Source: Lactobacillus helsingborgensis (GTDB lineage: Bacteria > Bacillota > Bacilli > Lactobacillales > Lactobacillaceae). Taken from it: DNA of 64,000 nt. Numbering within the stretch: the stretch's first letter is position 1; each line of letters opens with the position of its first letter. Of this stretch, positions 54,563-63,524 are shown in pieces. The stretch spans positions 471,623 to 535,622 of the forward strand of contig NZ_KQ034047.1 of the NCBI RefSeq assembly GCF_000970855.1. The letters are read 5' to 3'. The translations under genes and the position numbers were made by a program. The notes beneath the pieces are model-generated. The model was not told the origin of the DNA, made no database searches, and was given only the letters and a program-made list of their open reading frames with translations.

Positions 54563-55876
54563 TTATCCTTTCGGTTGATAAAAGCGATCATGACTAATTA
54601 AATCCGCATAAGTTTCACGTGTAACTACTACCTGTGCTTGACCATTTTCTGCAAATACGACTGCTGGCCTTGGAACACGATTGTAATTCGATGCCATGCT
54701 ATAAACATAAGCGCCAGTAGCCAGAACTGCTATTACATCGCCCGGTTTACTTTTAGGGATTTTCAGTTTGTTAATAATAATATCGCCTGATTCACAATAA
54801 CGTCCCGCCAGTCTAACCGTTTCTACTGGTTCTGCATGTGGCTTTTCTGCTAATACTGCCTCATATTGTGCTTGATAAAGTGCCGGTCTAATATTATCAC
54901 CCATGCCCCCATCAACTGCTACATAAGGAAGCAGTCCAGGTACTTCTTTGCGAGCACCGATTGTATATAAGCTATAACCGGCTTCACCGACAATTGAACG
55001 TCCTGGTTCAATCCAGATAGCCGGAATTTTTAAGTGGCTTATTTGCGCACACTTTTTAACTGTCTGCACTATTTGACTGATGAAGGTTTGAGCAGTTAAA
55101 GTATCATCCTGTTCGGTATATCTAATACCAAAACCGCCCCCTAAGTTTAAAACATGCGGTTGGTAATCATATTTTTGCTCCCAGTCCTTGACTAATTGCA
55201 TAAGTCTTTCAACTTCCAGCTTAAACCCGGCTGTCTCTAGAATTTGTGAGCCAATATGTGCGTGCAGACCAATTAGTTCCATTTGCGCGTTAGCTTTAAC
55301 CTGTAAAAAGGCCTGCTCGGCTTGACCCGAACGAATATCAAAACCAAATTTACTATCTTCTTGACCAGTTTGATCATATTCGTGAGTATGTGCCGAAACT
55401 CCTGGTGTTAGCCGCAACATTACCTGCATCTGACTATTTGTTTCTTGTAAAATCTGGCCTAACAACTTAATTTCAGTAAAATTATCTAAAATAATGACGC
55501 CAACATGATTTTTCACAGCCATTAATAACTCAGCTGCAGTTTTATTATTACCGTGAAAGCTAATTCTTGCTGCAGGAAAACCTGCTTGCAGCGCGGTATA
55601 TAATTCACCCCCAGAAACAACATCCACATGTCCGCCCAGCTCATTAATTACCTGGTAAATTGCTATCGTAGCAAATGCTTTACTGGCATAACTAATCGCA
55701 TAATTCACATTTTCTTTTGCAAAAGCGTTTTGGAAAGCCCGAAATTGCCGTTTGATTTTTTGTACGTCATAAACAACTAATGGAGAACCAAACTCTTTTG
55801 CTAATTTTAGTGCATTAACCCCACCAATTACCAAGTGACCTTGAGCATTAGTTTGATAATAATCATTAGCAGCCAT
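54563..55876 (-). CDS. lysA: diaminopimelate decarboxylase LysA
   Basis: Converts meso-diaminopimelate to lysine. 437-residue fold III PLP enzyme: [20 protein letters not shown] with PLP lysine, [41 protein letters not shown] and [13 protein letters not shown]. First gene of the operon below the lysine riboswitch, AAGGGAGAG ribosome binding site. Confidence 0.96.
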   Translation of the reverse strand: MAANDYYQTNAQGHLVIGGVNALKLAKEFGSPLVVYDVQKIKRQFRAFQNAFAKENVNYAISYASKAFATIAIYQVINELGGHVDVVSGGELYTALQAGFPAARISFHGNNKTAAELLMAVKNHVGVIILDNFTEIKLLGQILQETNSQMQVMLRLTPGVSAHTHEYDQTGQEDSKFGFDIRSGQAEQAFLQVKANAQMELIGLHAHIGSQILETAGFKLEVERLMQLVKDWEQKYDYQPHVLNLGGGFGIRYTEQDDTLTAQTFISQIVQTVKKCAQISHLKIPAIWIEPGRSIVGEAGYSLYTIGARKEVPGLLPYVAVDGGMGDNIRPALYQAQYEAVLAEKPHAEPVETVRLAGRYCESGDIIINKLKIPKSKPGDVIAVLATGAYVYSMASNYNRVPRPAVVFAENGQAQVVVTRETYADLISHDRFYQPKG

Positions 55877-55902
55877 TTAAGTCTCTCCCTTTTTCTTAAA
55901 AT

Positions 55903-55942
55903 AAAAAGGGCTCTTTTGTCGTGCCTAACAAAAGAGTCCTTC
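55903..55942 (-). terminator. lysine riboswitch terminator
   Basis: AGGACTCTTTTGTT pairs with the GACAAAAGAGCCC side, followed by TTTTTTATTTT on the - strand, just before lysA. When lysine is bound it should stop transcription of the operon. Confidence 0.88.
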
Positions 55943-55964
55943 AAGTTATTATCTGGTATCAATT

Positions 55965-56140
55965 TTGTCGATAGCGCTCCGCGAATATAAAATTGCGACA
56001 GTCCGTAACCTGTTAGATTACGTCCCAGCTAATTAATTACCGCAATAATTAATGCTTCGGCAACCGCCCCTTTCACTAGTTTCTCAGCCTTTGCAGAAAC
56101 TCCACCAGCTACTTTTGTTGGTTGCAACCTCTTCGATTTA
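55965..56140 (-). ncRNA. lysine riboswitch (L box)
   Basis: On the - strand from about 56140: GAAGAGGTTGC, AAAGTAG, GTGAAAGGGGCGGTTGCCGAAG, GCTGGGA, GGACTGTCGC and the closing GGAGCGCTATCGAC, in the order and spacing of the L-box aptamer, ahead of a terminator and lysA. Controls lysA through asd. Confidence 0.94.
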
Positions 56141-56145
56141 TTAAA

Positions 56146-56174
56146 ATATTATTATTAATTAATATCATTGTCAA
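56146..56174 (-). promoter_or_regulatory. promoter of the lysA-asd operon
   Basis: - strand: -35 TTGACA (56169-56174), 17-base spacer, -10 TAATAT (56146-56151); the start falls at the first bases of the riboswitch. Confidence 0.72.
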
Positions 56175-56422
56175 CCATTTTCAGTCAGAATTATTTTTTG
56201 TTTTTAAAATAAAGACAATGATTTTAAAAAAATGTCATTTTAACTACAAGTCAAAAAACTTCTAGTAGCAATGTTTTTTGGCTTTTTACAGTTTAAAAAC
56301 AGTTAATCAAAATGGCTCATTTTCAAAAGTTCTCTTTTTATTTTTGATTGAAGATTAAAATTTTAATGATAAAATGCAATACTAATTACTTAAAATTAAA
56401 TTTAATTGTGAAAGGTATTAAC

Positions 56423-57775
56423 ATGAAAGTCGTTAAATTTGGTGGTAGTTCCCTTGCAGACGGGGAGCAATTTGAAAAAGTAGTAAATATTATTAAAGCT
56501 GATCAGACTCGTAAAGTAATTGTAGCTTCTGCTCCAGGAAAAAGATTTGCAAATGACATTAAAGTAACAGATTTATTAATTGAGTTTGCACATAAAACAA
56601 TTAATAAAGAGGATTGCAGTTCAACTGTAAAAACAATTTGGTCTAGGTATCATGATATTGCTGCTTACTTTCAAATATCTGAACAATTATTACAACCTTT
56701 ACTGCAAGAACTAATTGCTTTGCCAAAAGCTGATTACCCTAATCAAGACTATTTAATGGCTAGCTTTAAAGCTCACGGTGAAAAACTTAACGCACAACTT
56801 TTGACTTTAGTTTTACAAAATTATCATTTACCAGCTTACTTCCTTGACCCCCAAGAAGCGGGCTTTATGGTTACTGACAACGCTAATGACACCCAAGTGA
56901 TGCCAGAAACTTACAAAAATTTAGAAAAGTGGTCTAGCAGAGATAACGTGTTGGTTGTTCCCGGCTTTTACGGTATTACCAAAGACGGCTTAATTGCTAC
57001 TTTTTCCCGTGGCGGATCAGATATCACTGGCGCAATTTGGGCACGGGGGATTAAAGCAGATTTATATGAGAACTTTACCGACGTCGACGCTATATACGCC
57101 GCTGATCCCAGAATTATTACTCACCCCCACGCAATTAAAGTTATGACATATCGCGAATTGCGGGAGCTGTCATACGCTGGCTTTTCGGTTTTCCATGATG
57201 AAGCGATCATTCCTGCAATTGAAGGTCAAGTACCCATAAATGTCAAAAATACTAACCACCCTGATTTACCAGGAACAATGATTGTGCCCGAGCATGATTT
57301 TCATCCCCAAAGCATAATTACTGGGGTCGCAAGTTCTAGTCATTTTGCTGCATTATATTTACATAAATATTTACTAAATAAAGAGGTTGGGTTTACACTT
57401 AAATTATTACAAATTTTCTATAAATTTAATATTTCATACGAACACATGCCATCAGGAATTGATGATCTGACTGTTATTTTTGACAAAAGACAATTTAATG
57501 AGCAAATCCGCCAGCAAATGTGTTTTGAAATTCAACAAGCATTGCAACCTGACCAACTAGAATGGTTTGATGATTATGCCATCATCATGGTAGTAGGAGA
57601 AGGAATGCGCAACAAGATTGGCGTAATGAAGAATATTACAATGCCGTTGGCACAGAAACACGTCGCAATCCACATGATTAATCAGGGTGCCTCACGTATT
57701 TCTATCATGCTGGGCACTAAAAGAGCTGACGCAGCAGCGGCAGTTAAAGAAATTTATCAGCAATTTTTTAAGTAA
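56423..57775 (+). CDS. aspartokinase
   Basis: 450 residues; phosphorylates aspartate. KVVKFGGSSLADGEQFEKVV, FSRGGSDITGAIWARG and TDVDAIYAADPRI are in the kinase domain; a C-terminal pair of ACT-like regulatory segments ends INQGASRISIMLGTK. The start at 56423 after GAAAGG is preferred over ATG 56348. It transcribes away from the lys operon and has no L-box on its own strand. TTGATT-18-GATAAA is a possible promoter at 56344-56373. Feedback by lysine is expected for the family, not visible. Confidence 0.93.
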   Translation: MKVVKFGGSSLADGEQFEKVVNIIKADQTRKVIVASAPGKRFANDIKVTDLLIEFAHKTINKEDCSSTVKTIWSRYHDIAAYFQISEQLLQPLLQELIALPKADYPNQDYLMASFKAHGEKLNAQLLTLVLQNYHLPAYFLDPQEAGFMVTDNANDTQVMPETYKNLEKWSSRDNVLVVPGFYGITKDGLIATFSRGGSDITGAIWARGIKADLYENFTDVDAIYAADPRIITHPHAIKVMTYRELRELSYAGFSVFHDEAIIPAIEGQVPINVKNTNHPDLPGTMIVPEHDFHPQSIITGVASSSHFAALYLHKYLLNKEVGFTLKLLQIFYKFNISYEHMPSGIDDLTVIFDKRQFNEQIRQQMCFEIQQALQPDQLEWFDDYAIIMVVGEGMRNKIGVMKNITMPLAQKHVAIHMINQGASRISIMLGTKRADAAAAVKEIYQQFFK

Positions 57776-57795
57776 ATATTTAAAGGAGAAACTTT

Positions 57796-58782
57796 ATGGT
57801 ACAACTACAAAAAGTTCATGGCTCGCAAAACCAATTTTTTCTGCTTGATCAAACCCAATTAAAAGCACCATTAACTAAAGAAGAACTAGTCAACTTGGCA
57901 CAGCAAATAACCAAACGCGACACAGGTTTATTAAATGGCGCGGACGGTTTGCTTGTAGTCAGCAAGTCACACCATCCCCAAGTTTTAGGTAAAATGCAGG
58001 TCATCAATGCTGACGGCTCTTTTGCTTCAATGTGCGGTAACGGCCTAAGGACTGTCGGCCGCTATTTAGCACAAAAATATCATAAAGAAACATTTAAAGT
58101 TGAGACTATGCAGAGTGATTTGCGTGTCAGCTGCAAGCCGGATTGGGCTCAAGATGTTAAAGCAGTCAGTGTTGAAATCAGCCCTGTCAGTTTTCAGGCA
58201 AATGATCTTCCCTTTACCAATTTAGGCGCTACTCAGTTAATTAATCAAAATGTTCCCGAATTTGCACCTAATTTAAAATTTTCAGCAGTTGCTGTTCCCA
58301 ACCCACATTTGATTAGTTTAGTGCCAAATAACATTTTACAAAGTAACTTATTGGAAAAACTAGGAACAAGGTTAAATCAGAAAAACCCTTATTTTCCAGA
58401 CGGCGTAAACGTTAGTTTTGCTCAAGTTTTGAATGCACATCATCTATTTGTGCGCACTTTCGAACGGGGTGTAGGTTTTACCAATGCTTGCGGCACTGGC
58501 ATGTCAGCCGCAAGTCTGGTTTACGCATTAACTTATCCGCAGGAACACCTTTTTGGGCAGTTACTAACTATCTCCAATCCCGGAGGATTTGTTCAAACTA
58601 AAGTACATCGGACTGCACATAGCTATTGGATAGAATTAATAGGTAATGCGACAATTACGCACTATATTGATGTCACAGAAAGTGAATTACACGAAAAACA
58701 GCTGGGCTTTAGTAACTTTAAGATTACATCAACTACAGAAAATGAAGCTTACCAGAAATTTATGGCAACACATCACAAGTAA
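57796..58782 (+). CDS. dapF: diaminopimelate epimerase DapF
   Basis: 328 residues. Interconverts LL- and meso-diaminopimelate using two Cys: MCGNGLRTVGRYLAQKYHKE near 77 and TNACGTGMSAASLVYALTYP near 235. Start VQLQKVHGSQNQFFLLDQTQ fits lactobacillary DapF, which are longer than the E. coli form. AAAGGAG ribosome binding site, 20 bases after aspartokinase. Confidence 0.95.
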   Translation: MVQLQKVHGSQNQFFLLDQTQLKAPLTKEELVNLAQQITKRDTGLLNGADGLLVVSKSHHPQVLGKMQVINADGSFASMCGNGLRTVGRYLAQKYHKETFKVETMQSDLRVSCKPDWAQDVKAVSVEISPVSFQANDLPFTNLGATQLINQNVPEFAPNLKFSAVAVPNPHLISLVPNNILQSNLLEKLGTRLNQKNPYFPDGVNVSFAQVLNAHHLFVRTFERGVGFTNACGTGMSAASLVYALTYPQEHLFGQLLTISNPGGFVQTKVHRTAHSYWIELIGNATITHYIDVTESELHEKQLGFSNFKITSTTENEAYQKFMATHHK

Positions 58783-58897
58783 AGGAAAATTTTGGTAGTA
58801 AAGTATTGTACTAAAATAAAAATTTGAGCTGCTTAATAGCCATTTTGAAGTGACTTTATAGCCTTTCTTTTTCATAATAGTGAAGTAAAATATATTT

Positions 58898-58912
58898 GTT
58901 AAAGCGATTTCA
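58898..58912 (+). promoter_or_regulatory. cre-like site upstream of the hydrolase
   Basis: GTTAAAGCGATTTCA matches 13 of 15 cre positions, 20 bases before the start. A clear promoter was not found. The 58783-58930 gap also holds an AT-rich hairpin at 58788-58815 of uncertain role. Confidence 0.4.
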
Positions 58913-58931
58913 CAAAAAGGAGTGCTGTAAA

Positions 58932-59828
58932 ATGGCAGAACCAGATTATTTAAAATTAGTGCAGGAAATGCGAAAAGAATTTAAAAAAGGTGATGACCAG
59001 CGCGACGCTGATTTGCCAACACAAATACCTGAAGTAGAAAGATTTGATAATGTGCCTTACGGTCAAGATCAACAATATCAGCTTCTTGATGTGTATTTAC
59101 CCCAAAAAAGAACAGATGCTAAACTGCCAGTTATTATCAATATCCATGGTGGTGGCTGGGTATATGGCACTAAGGAAACTTACCAGTTTTATTGCTTAGC
59201 TCTAGCTAAAGCAGGCTTTGCAGTCGTCAACGCCAATTATCGTTTGGCACCCGCCGTTGTTTATCCGGGCGAATTAGATGATGTTAACCGTGTATTTCAT
59301 TGGGTAGCCAAAAAAGAAAATGCGGCTAAATATCAGTTTGACTTAAACAATGTCTTTATAGTTGGTGACAGTGCAGGCGGTCAAATGGGTGAACAAATTT
59401 TAGCAGTTTACACTAACAATGAATACCGTAAATATTTTGGCTATTCTGTTCCTAACCTGACCATTAAAGCAGCAGCTTTAAACTGTGGCGCTTACTTCTT
59501 AACGGAAATTAATTCCTTTGCCGGCGCACCCGAGGCTTATTTCAGACCCGAAATTCGCATGAATAAACACGAAGAACTAAATGTAGAACAATTTCTAACT
59601 TCTGCATTGCCGCCTTTATTTATCATGACCTCTACCGATGACTTTTTGCGTGATAATGCCTACATGCTTTCCGGATACTTACATGCCAAAAATATTTATC
59701 ACGAACTACATTTTTATGGTGACAGTAATAATCCTCGCGGACATGTTTTCCACATTAACCAAAAAGATGAGTTGGCAAAGCAATGTAACGAAGATGAGCT
59801 GGACTTCTTCCGTAAATACCTCAATTAA
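58932..59828 (+). CDS. alpha/beta hydrolase (HSL-type esterase)
   Basis: 298 residues, cytoplasmic. IINIHGGGWVYGTKETYQFY (oxyanion hole) and VFIVGDSAGGQMGEQILAVY (nucleophile Ser) mark the hormone-sensitive-lipase group; the acid and His are in TSTDDFLRDNA and PRGHVFHINQ. Could be a carboxylesterase. AAAGGAG precedes ATG 58932. Neighbours are an AraC regulator and MFS transporter, which may be its regulatory and uptake partners. Confidence 0.87.
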   Translation: MAEPDYLKLVQEMRKEFKKGDDQRDADLPTQIPEVERFDNVPYGQDQQYQLLDVYLPQKRTDAKLPVIINIHGGGWVYGTKETYQFYCLALAKAGFAVVNANYRLAPAVVYPGELDDVNRVFHWVAKKENAAKYQFDLNNVFIVGDSAGGQMGEQILAVYTNNEYRKYFGYSVPNLTIKAAALNCGAYFLTEINSFAGAPEAYFRPEIRMNKHEELNVEQFLTSALPPLFIMTSTDDFLRDNAYMLSGYLHAKNIYHELHFYGDSNNPRGHVFHINQKDELAKQCNEDELDFFRKYLN

Positions 59829-59846
59829 ATAATAATTACCAAAACT

Positions 59847-59881
59847 GGTTGAACTAGTAGCTTTTTTAGTTCGACCATTTT
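59847..59881 (+). terminator. terminator after the hydrolase
   Basis: GGTTGAACTA pairs with TAGTTCGACC (one G-T), then ATTTTTA; the following AraC gene has a separate ribosome binding site. Confidence 0.65.
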
Positions 59882-59900
59882 TAGTAAAGGAGAAAACATC

Positions 59901-60779
59901 ATGGCAAGTGACAAGCATGAGTTGGTGCAACTAGATGAACTGCCTGTTTTTATTAAGGTTCATCAATACCCGGGCTCCTCAGAAGTACCTCCCCACTGGC
60001 ATCAAAGTATTGAACTGAGCTTTACATTAAAGGGAAAAATTGACCATTTTATCATCGGCGGTGTAGATTACCAAACCCAACCGGGCGAAATTTTAATTAT
60101 TAATACCCAAGTTGTTCACAGCGTGCGCAATCTTAACAGCACTAAAAATGATTTGGCTTTAACCCTGCTTTTCCCTTATTCTTTAGTATTACAAATGTTT
60201 CCTGAAATGGATCATTATCAGTTCGAAGTGAAGCCGGTTGAAGAATTAAGCGTAGAACAAGCAACGCAATATCATCATCTGCAAACTTTACTAAGTAAAA
60301 TTATTGCAACAAAATTAGCACCTGCTGCAACTTTTAAAAATCTTGATTTAACTATTCTTAGCTATAAGGTTTTAAAGATATTGCTCAAATACTTTTTAAA
60401 GCCACGTGATAACAAGTGCCAAATATCACGTAACTTAATTATTACAGGACATTTGCGTAATGCGTTAGATTATATTCAAGACCACTATCAAGAACCGATC
60501 ACGCCACAAGATATTGCAAACAGTTGTCATTTATCACGACAATATCTGCAAAGAATTTTTCACCAAAATATGGGAACTACTATCGGAAAATACCTCAAAA
60601 ATTTTCGGGCGCAAAAAGCCTATCAGGACTTGCGTCACACTGCCAATACTCTTACAGCAATTGCAATGAATAATGGTTTTAGTGGCATTCGCTCATTAAA
60701 CAGGGCAATGGTTGATTATTACGGACAAACTAGTATGCAAATCAGAAAAAGTTCCTCAGCGCCATATTCAAGCTACTGA
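59901..60779 (+). CDS. AraC-family transcriptional regulator
   Basis: 292 residues. N-terminal cupin sensor (PPHWHQSIELSFTLKGKIDH, YQTQPGEILIINTQVVHSVR) and a C-terminal double helix-turn-helix (ITPQDIANSCHLSRQYLQRI, TANTLTAIAMNNGFSGIRSL), the arrangement of carbohydrate regulators such as RhaS. AAAGGAG ribosome binding site. It probably controls the adjacent hydrolase and/or the MFS transporter that follows 74 bases later. Confidence 0.9.
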   Translation: MASDKHELVQLDELPVFIKVHQYPGSSEVPPHWHQSIELSFTLKGKIDHFIIGGVDYQTQPGEILIINTQVVHSVRNLNSTKNDLALTLLFPYSLVLQMFPEMDHYQFEVKPVEELSVEQATQYHHLQTLLSKIIATKLAPAATFKNLDLTILSYKVLKILLKYFLKPRDNKCQISRNLIITGHLRNALDYIQDHYQEPITPQDIANSCHLSRQYLQRIFHQNMGTTIGKYLKNFRAQKAYQDLRHTANTLTAIAMNNGFSGIRSLNRAMVDYYGQTSMQIRKSSSAPYSSY

Positions 60780-60825
60780 AAGCGCTATTTTGTATGCAAA
60801 AAAAGAGTAATATATTACTAAACTA
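60777..60825 (+). promoter_or_regulatory. cre-like and CTAAACTA sequences upstream of the MFS gene
   Basis: TGAAAGCGCTATTTT (60777-60791), identical over 15 bases to a site in the mannose-type PTS promoter, overlaps the AraC stop. CTAAACTA (60818-60825) sits in an AT-rich inverted repeat and matches the operator octamer of the isomerase module. Confidence 0.4.
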
Positions 60826-60853
60826 ATATTCAGTAAAAAAGAGGCAAGTTAAT

Positions 60854-62032
60854 ATGAAAAAAATTAATCCTAAATCTGGGTTATTCAAATGCGCTTTATT
60901 ATCAATTTCGCTATTGCTAATGATAGCGCCACAAATTTCTTCAGTATTGCCATTGATGTACTCATCATTTCCACAAGTTTCAAGAGCAGCTGTCGAAACA
61001 TTAAGTACGATTCCTAATATTGGCATTGTCGTTGGTCTTATTATAAGTCCATTTTTAATTAAACTAATCGGTACTAAGCCAACAGTTATGGCTGGGCTAG
61101 CAGTTGCCCTGCTGGCAGGTACTTACCCAATATATGGCACAAGCTATACACCAATTTTAATTTCCCGTTTTCTTTTAGGAGCTGGGATTGGGCTATTTAA
61201 TTCTTTAGCAGTTAGCCTTTTGTCCAAATTCTATCAAGGCGATGAATTATCAACTATGCTTGGCTTTCAAAACTCGATGGGTAGTGTGGGTGCTGCAGTA
61301 TTTTCCTTTTGTGTTGGTCTGTTAGCCGTATTGGGCTGGCATGCAACTTTTGCAATCTACCTAGTATCATTACCAATCATACTATTGTTTGGTTTAGTAG
61401 TATCATTGCCTGACGAAAAAAGTAGTGAAACAAATACTGGAGCCCCGGCAGCTAAAGAAGAAAATAAGATTAACGGCAGCGTAGTGGAGATCTCTTTAAT
61501 CATGTTCTTTATGTACGTCTTCTTTATGCCAATGACTTTTAAGTTGCCGCAATTGGCTACTACACAAAAAATTGCTAATGTGAGCCAAATTGCTTTTGTT
61601 TCGAGTGTGGCAACTCTTGTTGGTATTCCTGTTGGTATGTGCTATGGCTATTTAAAAAAGAAACTGCAAGATTTGATCTTACCAATTGGCTTATTACTAC
61701 AAGTTGTTGGTCTATTGGCTCTTGCTTATGCTTCTAACCTGCCAGTATTGGTGATTGCTGTTATTGTTTTAGGCACTGGGTTTGGTCTATCCGTACCGTA
61801 TATTTTTAATTGGCTAGATGAAGCAGCACCGCAAAATTCAGTCAACTTTGCTACTACTATTACTTTAGTTCTTGTAAATGTTGGCTGCGCCGCTTCACCA
61901 ACAATTATTGATTGGCTGGGCAGCAGTTTAGGCAATGGTTCACCTCGTGCCGATATGACAATGGCGGGTGCCGGTATGGCTATTCTATTTTGCTATAGCT
62001 TAATCCACTACTTTAAAGTCAAAAATCACTAA
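60854..62032 (+). CDS. MFS transporter
   Basis: 392 residues, about twelve hydrophobic segments in two halves of six joined by a hydrophilic loop near 195-215 (EKSSETNTGAPAAKEENK). FLLGAGIGLFNSLAVSLLSK near 108 fits motif B of the family. Substrate cannot be read; efflux or uptake both possible. GAGGCAAG ribosome binding site. Confidence 0.88.
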   Translation: MKKINPKSGLFKCALLSISLLLMIAPQISSVLPLMYSSFPQVSRAAVETLSTIPNIGIVVGLIISPFLIKLIGTKPTVMAGLAVALLAGTYPIYGTSYTPILISRFLLGAGIGLFNSLAVSLLSKFYQGDELSTMLGFQNSMGSVGAAVFSFCVGLLAVLGWHATFAIYLVSLPIILLFGLVVSLPDEKSSETNTGAPAAKEENKINGSVVEISLIMFFMYVFFMPMTFKLPQLATTQKIANVSQIAFVSSVATLVGIPVGMCYGYLKKKLQDLILPIGLLLQVVGLLALAYASNLPVLVIAVIVLGTGFGLSVPYIFNWLDEAAPQNSVNFATTITLVLVNVGCAASPTIIDWLGSSLGNGSPRADMTMAGAGMAILFCYSLIHYFKVKNH

Positions 62033-62044
62033 GAAATAGTTAGA

Positions 62045-62089
62045 TTAAAAAAGAGTTGACGCGCTCTTGCACGTTCAACTCTTTTTTAA
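62045..62089. terminator. bidirectional terminator between MFS and permease genes
   Basis: AAAAAAGAGTTGA pairs with TCAACTCTTTTTT around a loop of about 15 bases; T and A tracts on either side. Confidence 0.85.
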
Positions 62090-62111
62090 TTGCATAATTT
62101 ATTGTTGCAAA

Positions 62112-63515
62112 TTATTGTTGCTCATTTCTTTCTTTTCTGGAGAACCAAAACATGAATAACGGCAAAATGACGAAGCCGAAAATCATCATAATGATTGCAT
62201 ACCAGTTTACACCAACGACTTGACCATTCTCAATAATGCCGAATTGCGCCTGCCAATTATATTTAACCAGCAAAAAGATTACTAAGACAATCGACAATAT
62301 TGGTACAAAGATGTCAGTTACAACATTTTTAGGGGCTGGTAAAATTGGCTGCTTATTTTTACCATAATAAAAGCAAATTACTGCTAAAGGAACAATAATG
62401 AACCCTAAAAATCTGACCATTGCACTCAAAGTAATCAGGTTTGTCATATTAAATTGAAATGATAAAGGTACTAAGACTGCCAGTGCTTCAGAGATAAAAA
62501 ATGTCTTAATGGGAAAATTATTTTTAGTTCTTTTTGTTAAAGTTGCCGGTAGCTGGTGCTCACGCGCCATTGCTTCCAGAATGCGCGGTGCATTAAAGCT
62601 AGAAGCGACATTTATTCCCAACATAGAAATAAGTGCACCAACTAAAATTACATCCCGCAAGACTTCATTTTTAAAAATTGCACTAATGGCTACTACTTGT
62701 TTAGTTGTCATGAGGGACTTGGGATCTAAAACCATTGCCACGGCTACTACTCCAATATAAATTGCGGCAATAACTAGAATGGCTAACGGGATGGCCTTAG
62801 GTAAATTCTTTTCTGGTTCCTGCATGTCTTCAGAACCGGAAGCAACTGATTCAAAGCCCGTAAACGCATAAAAGGCAGAAACAACAGCCATCACAAATCC
62901 CGTTGTGGTTAAAGTTGGTACTATTTTATGCCCATTCTGCGTTATTTGGTCAACAGATGACAAACTATGTGTGGCTCCAGTTTTAAGAAGTAAAACAACA
63001 CCCGCCACAATAATTAAAATTAATGCAGCTAATTTACCTGCTGTAGCCATGTTCATAACAAATTTCACAAACTTTTGTCCAAATAAGTTAATTACAGTAA
63101 CTACTACCATTAATATCATAAAGCCAATAGTAACATTTAAAAATTTATCGGGATTGCCGCCGAAAATAGAAATAGTTGATTTGATAACACCGACAGCCAT
63201 CACACCCCAAGCAACACTGGCGGAAAAGTAACGCAAAATGCCGACGTAAAAACCCATATTATTGCCAAAGGCAGCCTTAGAATAAGCATAAGAAGCCCCA
63301 GATTTAGTGACATATTTAGCGGCTGCTGAAAATGAAATGGCTAAGACTGAGGCAAAAATTGCAGCAATGAAGTAGACAATTAAAGCTTTACTCCCTGCCT
63401 GACTAACTACACTACCAGGTGTTAAAAAGATACCGGAACCAATAATTGAGTTAATAGCTAAAAGAACAATCGACCAAAAGCCAAGTTTGTCTCCTGCGTT
63501 TTTGTTTTGAGTCAT
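62112..63515 (-). CDS. APC-family amino-acid permease
   Basis: 467 residues, about twelve membrane helices. GFWSIVLLAINSIIGSGIFL at the start is the APC glycine-rich signature; YAFTGFESVASGSEDMQEPE near 215-235 carries the conserved GFE motif. The substrate is not evident. Nine bases after the peptidase C26 gene, so it may import the amino acid or peptide that enzyme releases or uses. Confidence 0.92.
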   Translation of the reverse strand: MTQNKNAGDKLGFWSIVLLAINSIIGSGIFLTPGSVVSQAGSKALIVYFIAAIFASVLAISFSAAAKYVTKSGASYAYSKAAFGNNMGFYVGILRYFSASVAWGVMAVGVIKSTISIFGGNPDKFLNVTIGFMILMVVVTVINLFGQKFVKFVMNMATAGKLAALILIIVAGVVLLLKTGATHSLSSVDQITQNGHKIVPTLTTTGFVMAVVSAFYAFTGFESVASGSEDMQEPEKNLPKAIPLAILVIAAIYIGVVAVAMVLDPKSLMTTKQVVAISAIFKNEVLRDVILVGALISMLGINVASSFNAPRILEAMAREHQLPATLTKRTKNNFPIKTFFISEALAVLVPLSFQFNMTNLITLSAMVRFLGFIIVPLAVICFYYGKNKQPILPAPKNVVTDIFVPILSIVLVIFLLVKYNWQAQFGIIENGQVVGVNWYAIIMMIFGFVILPLFMFWFSRKERNEQQ

Positions 63516-63524
63516 ATTTACTCC

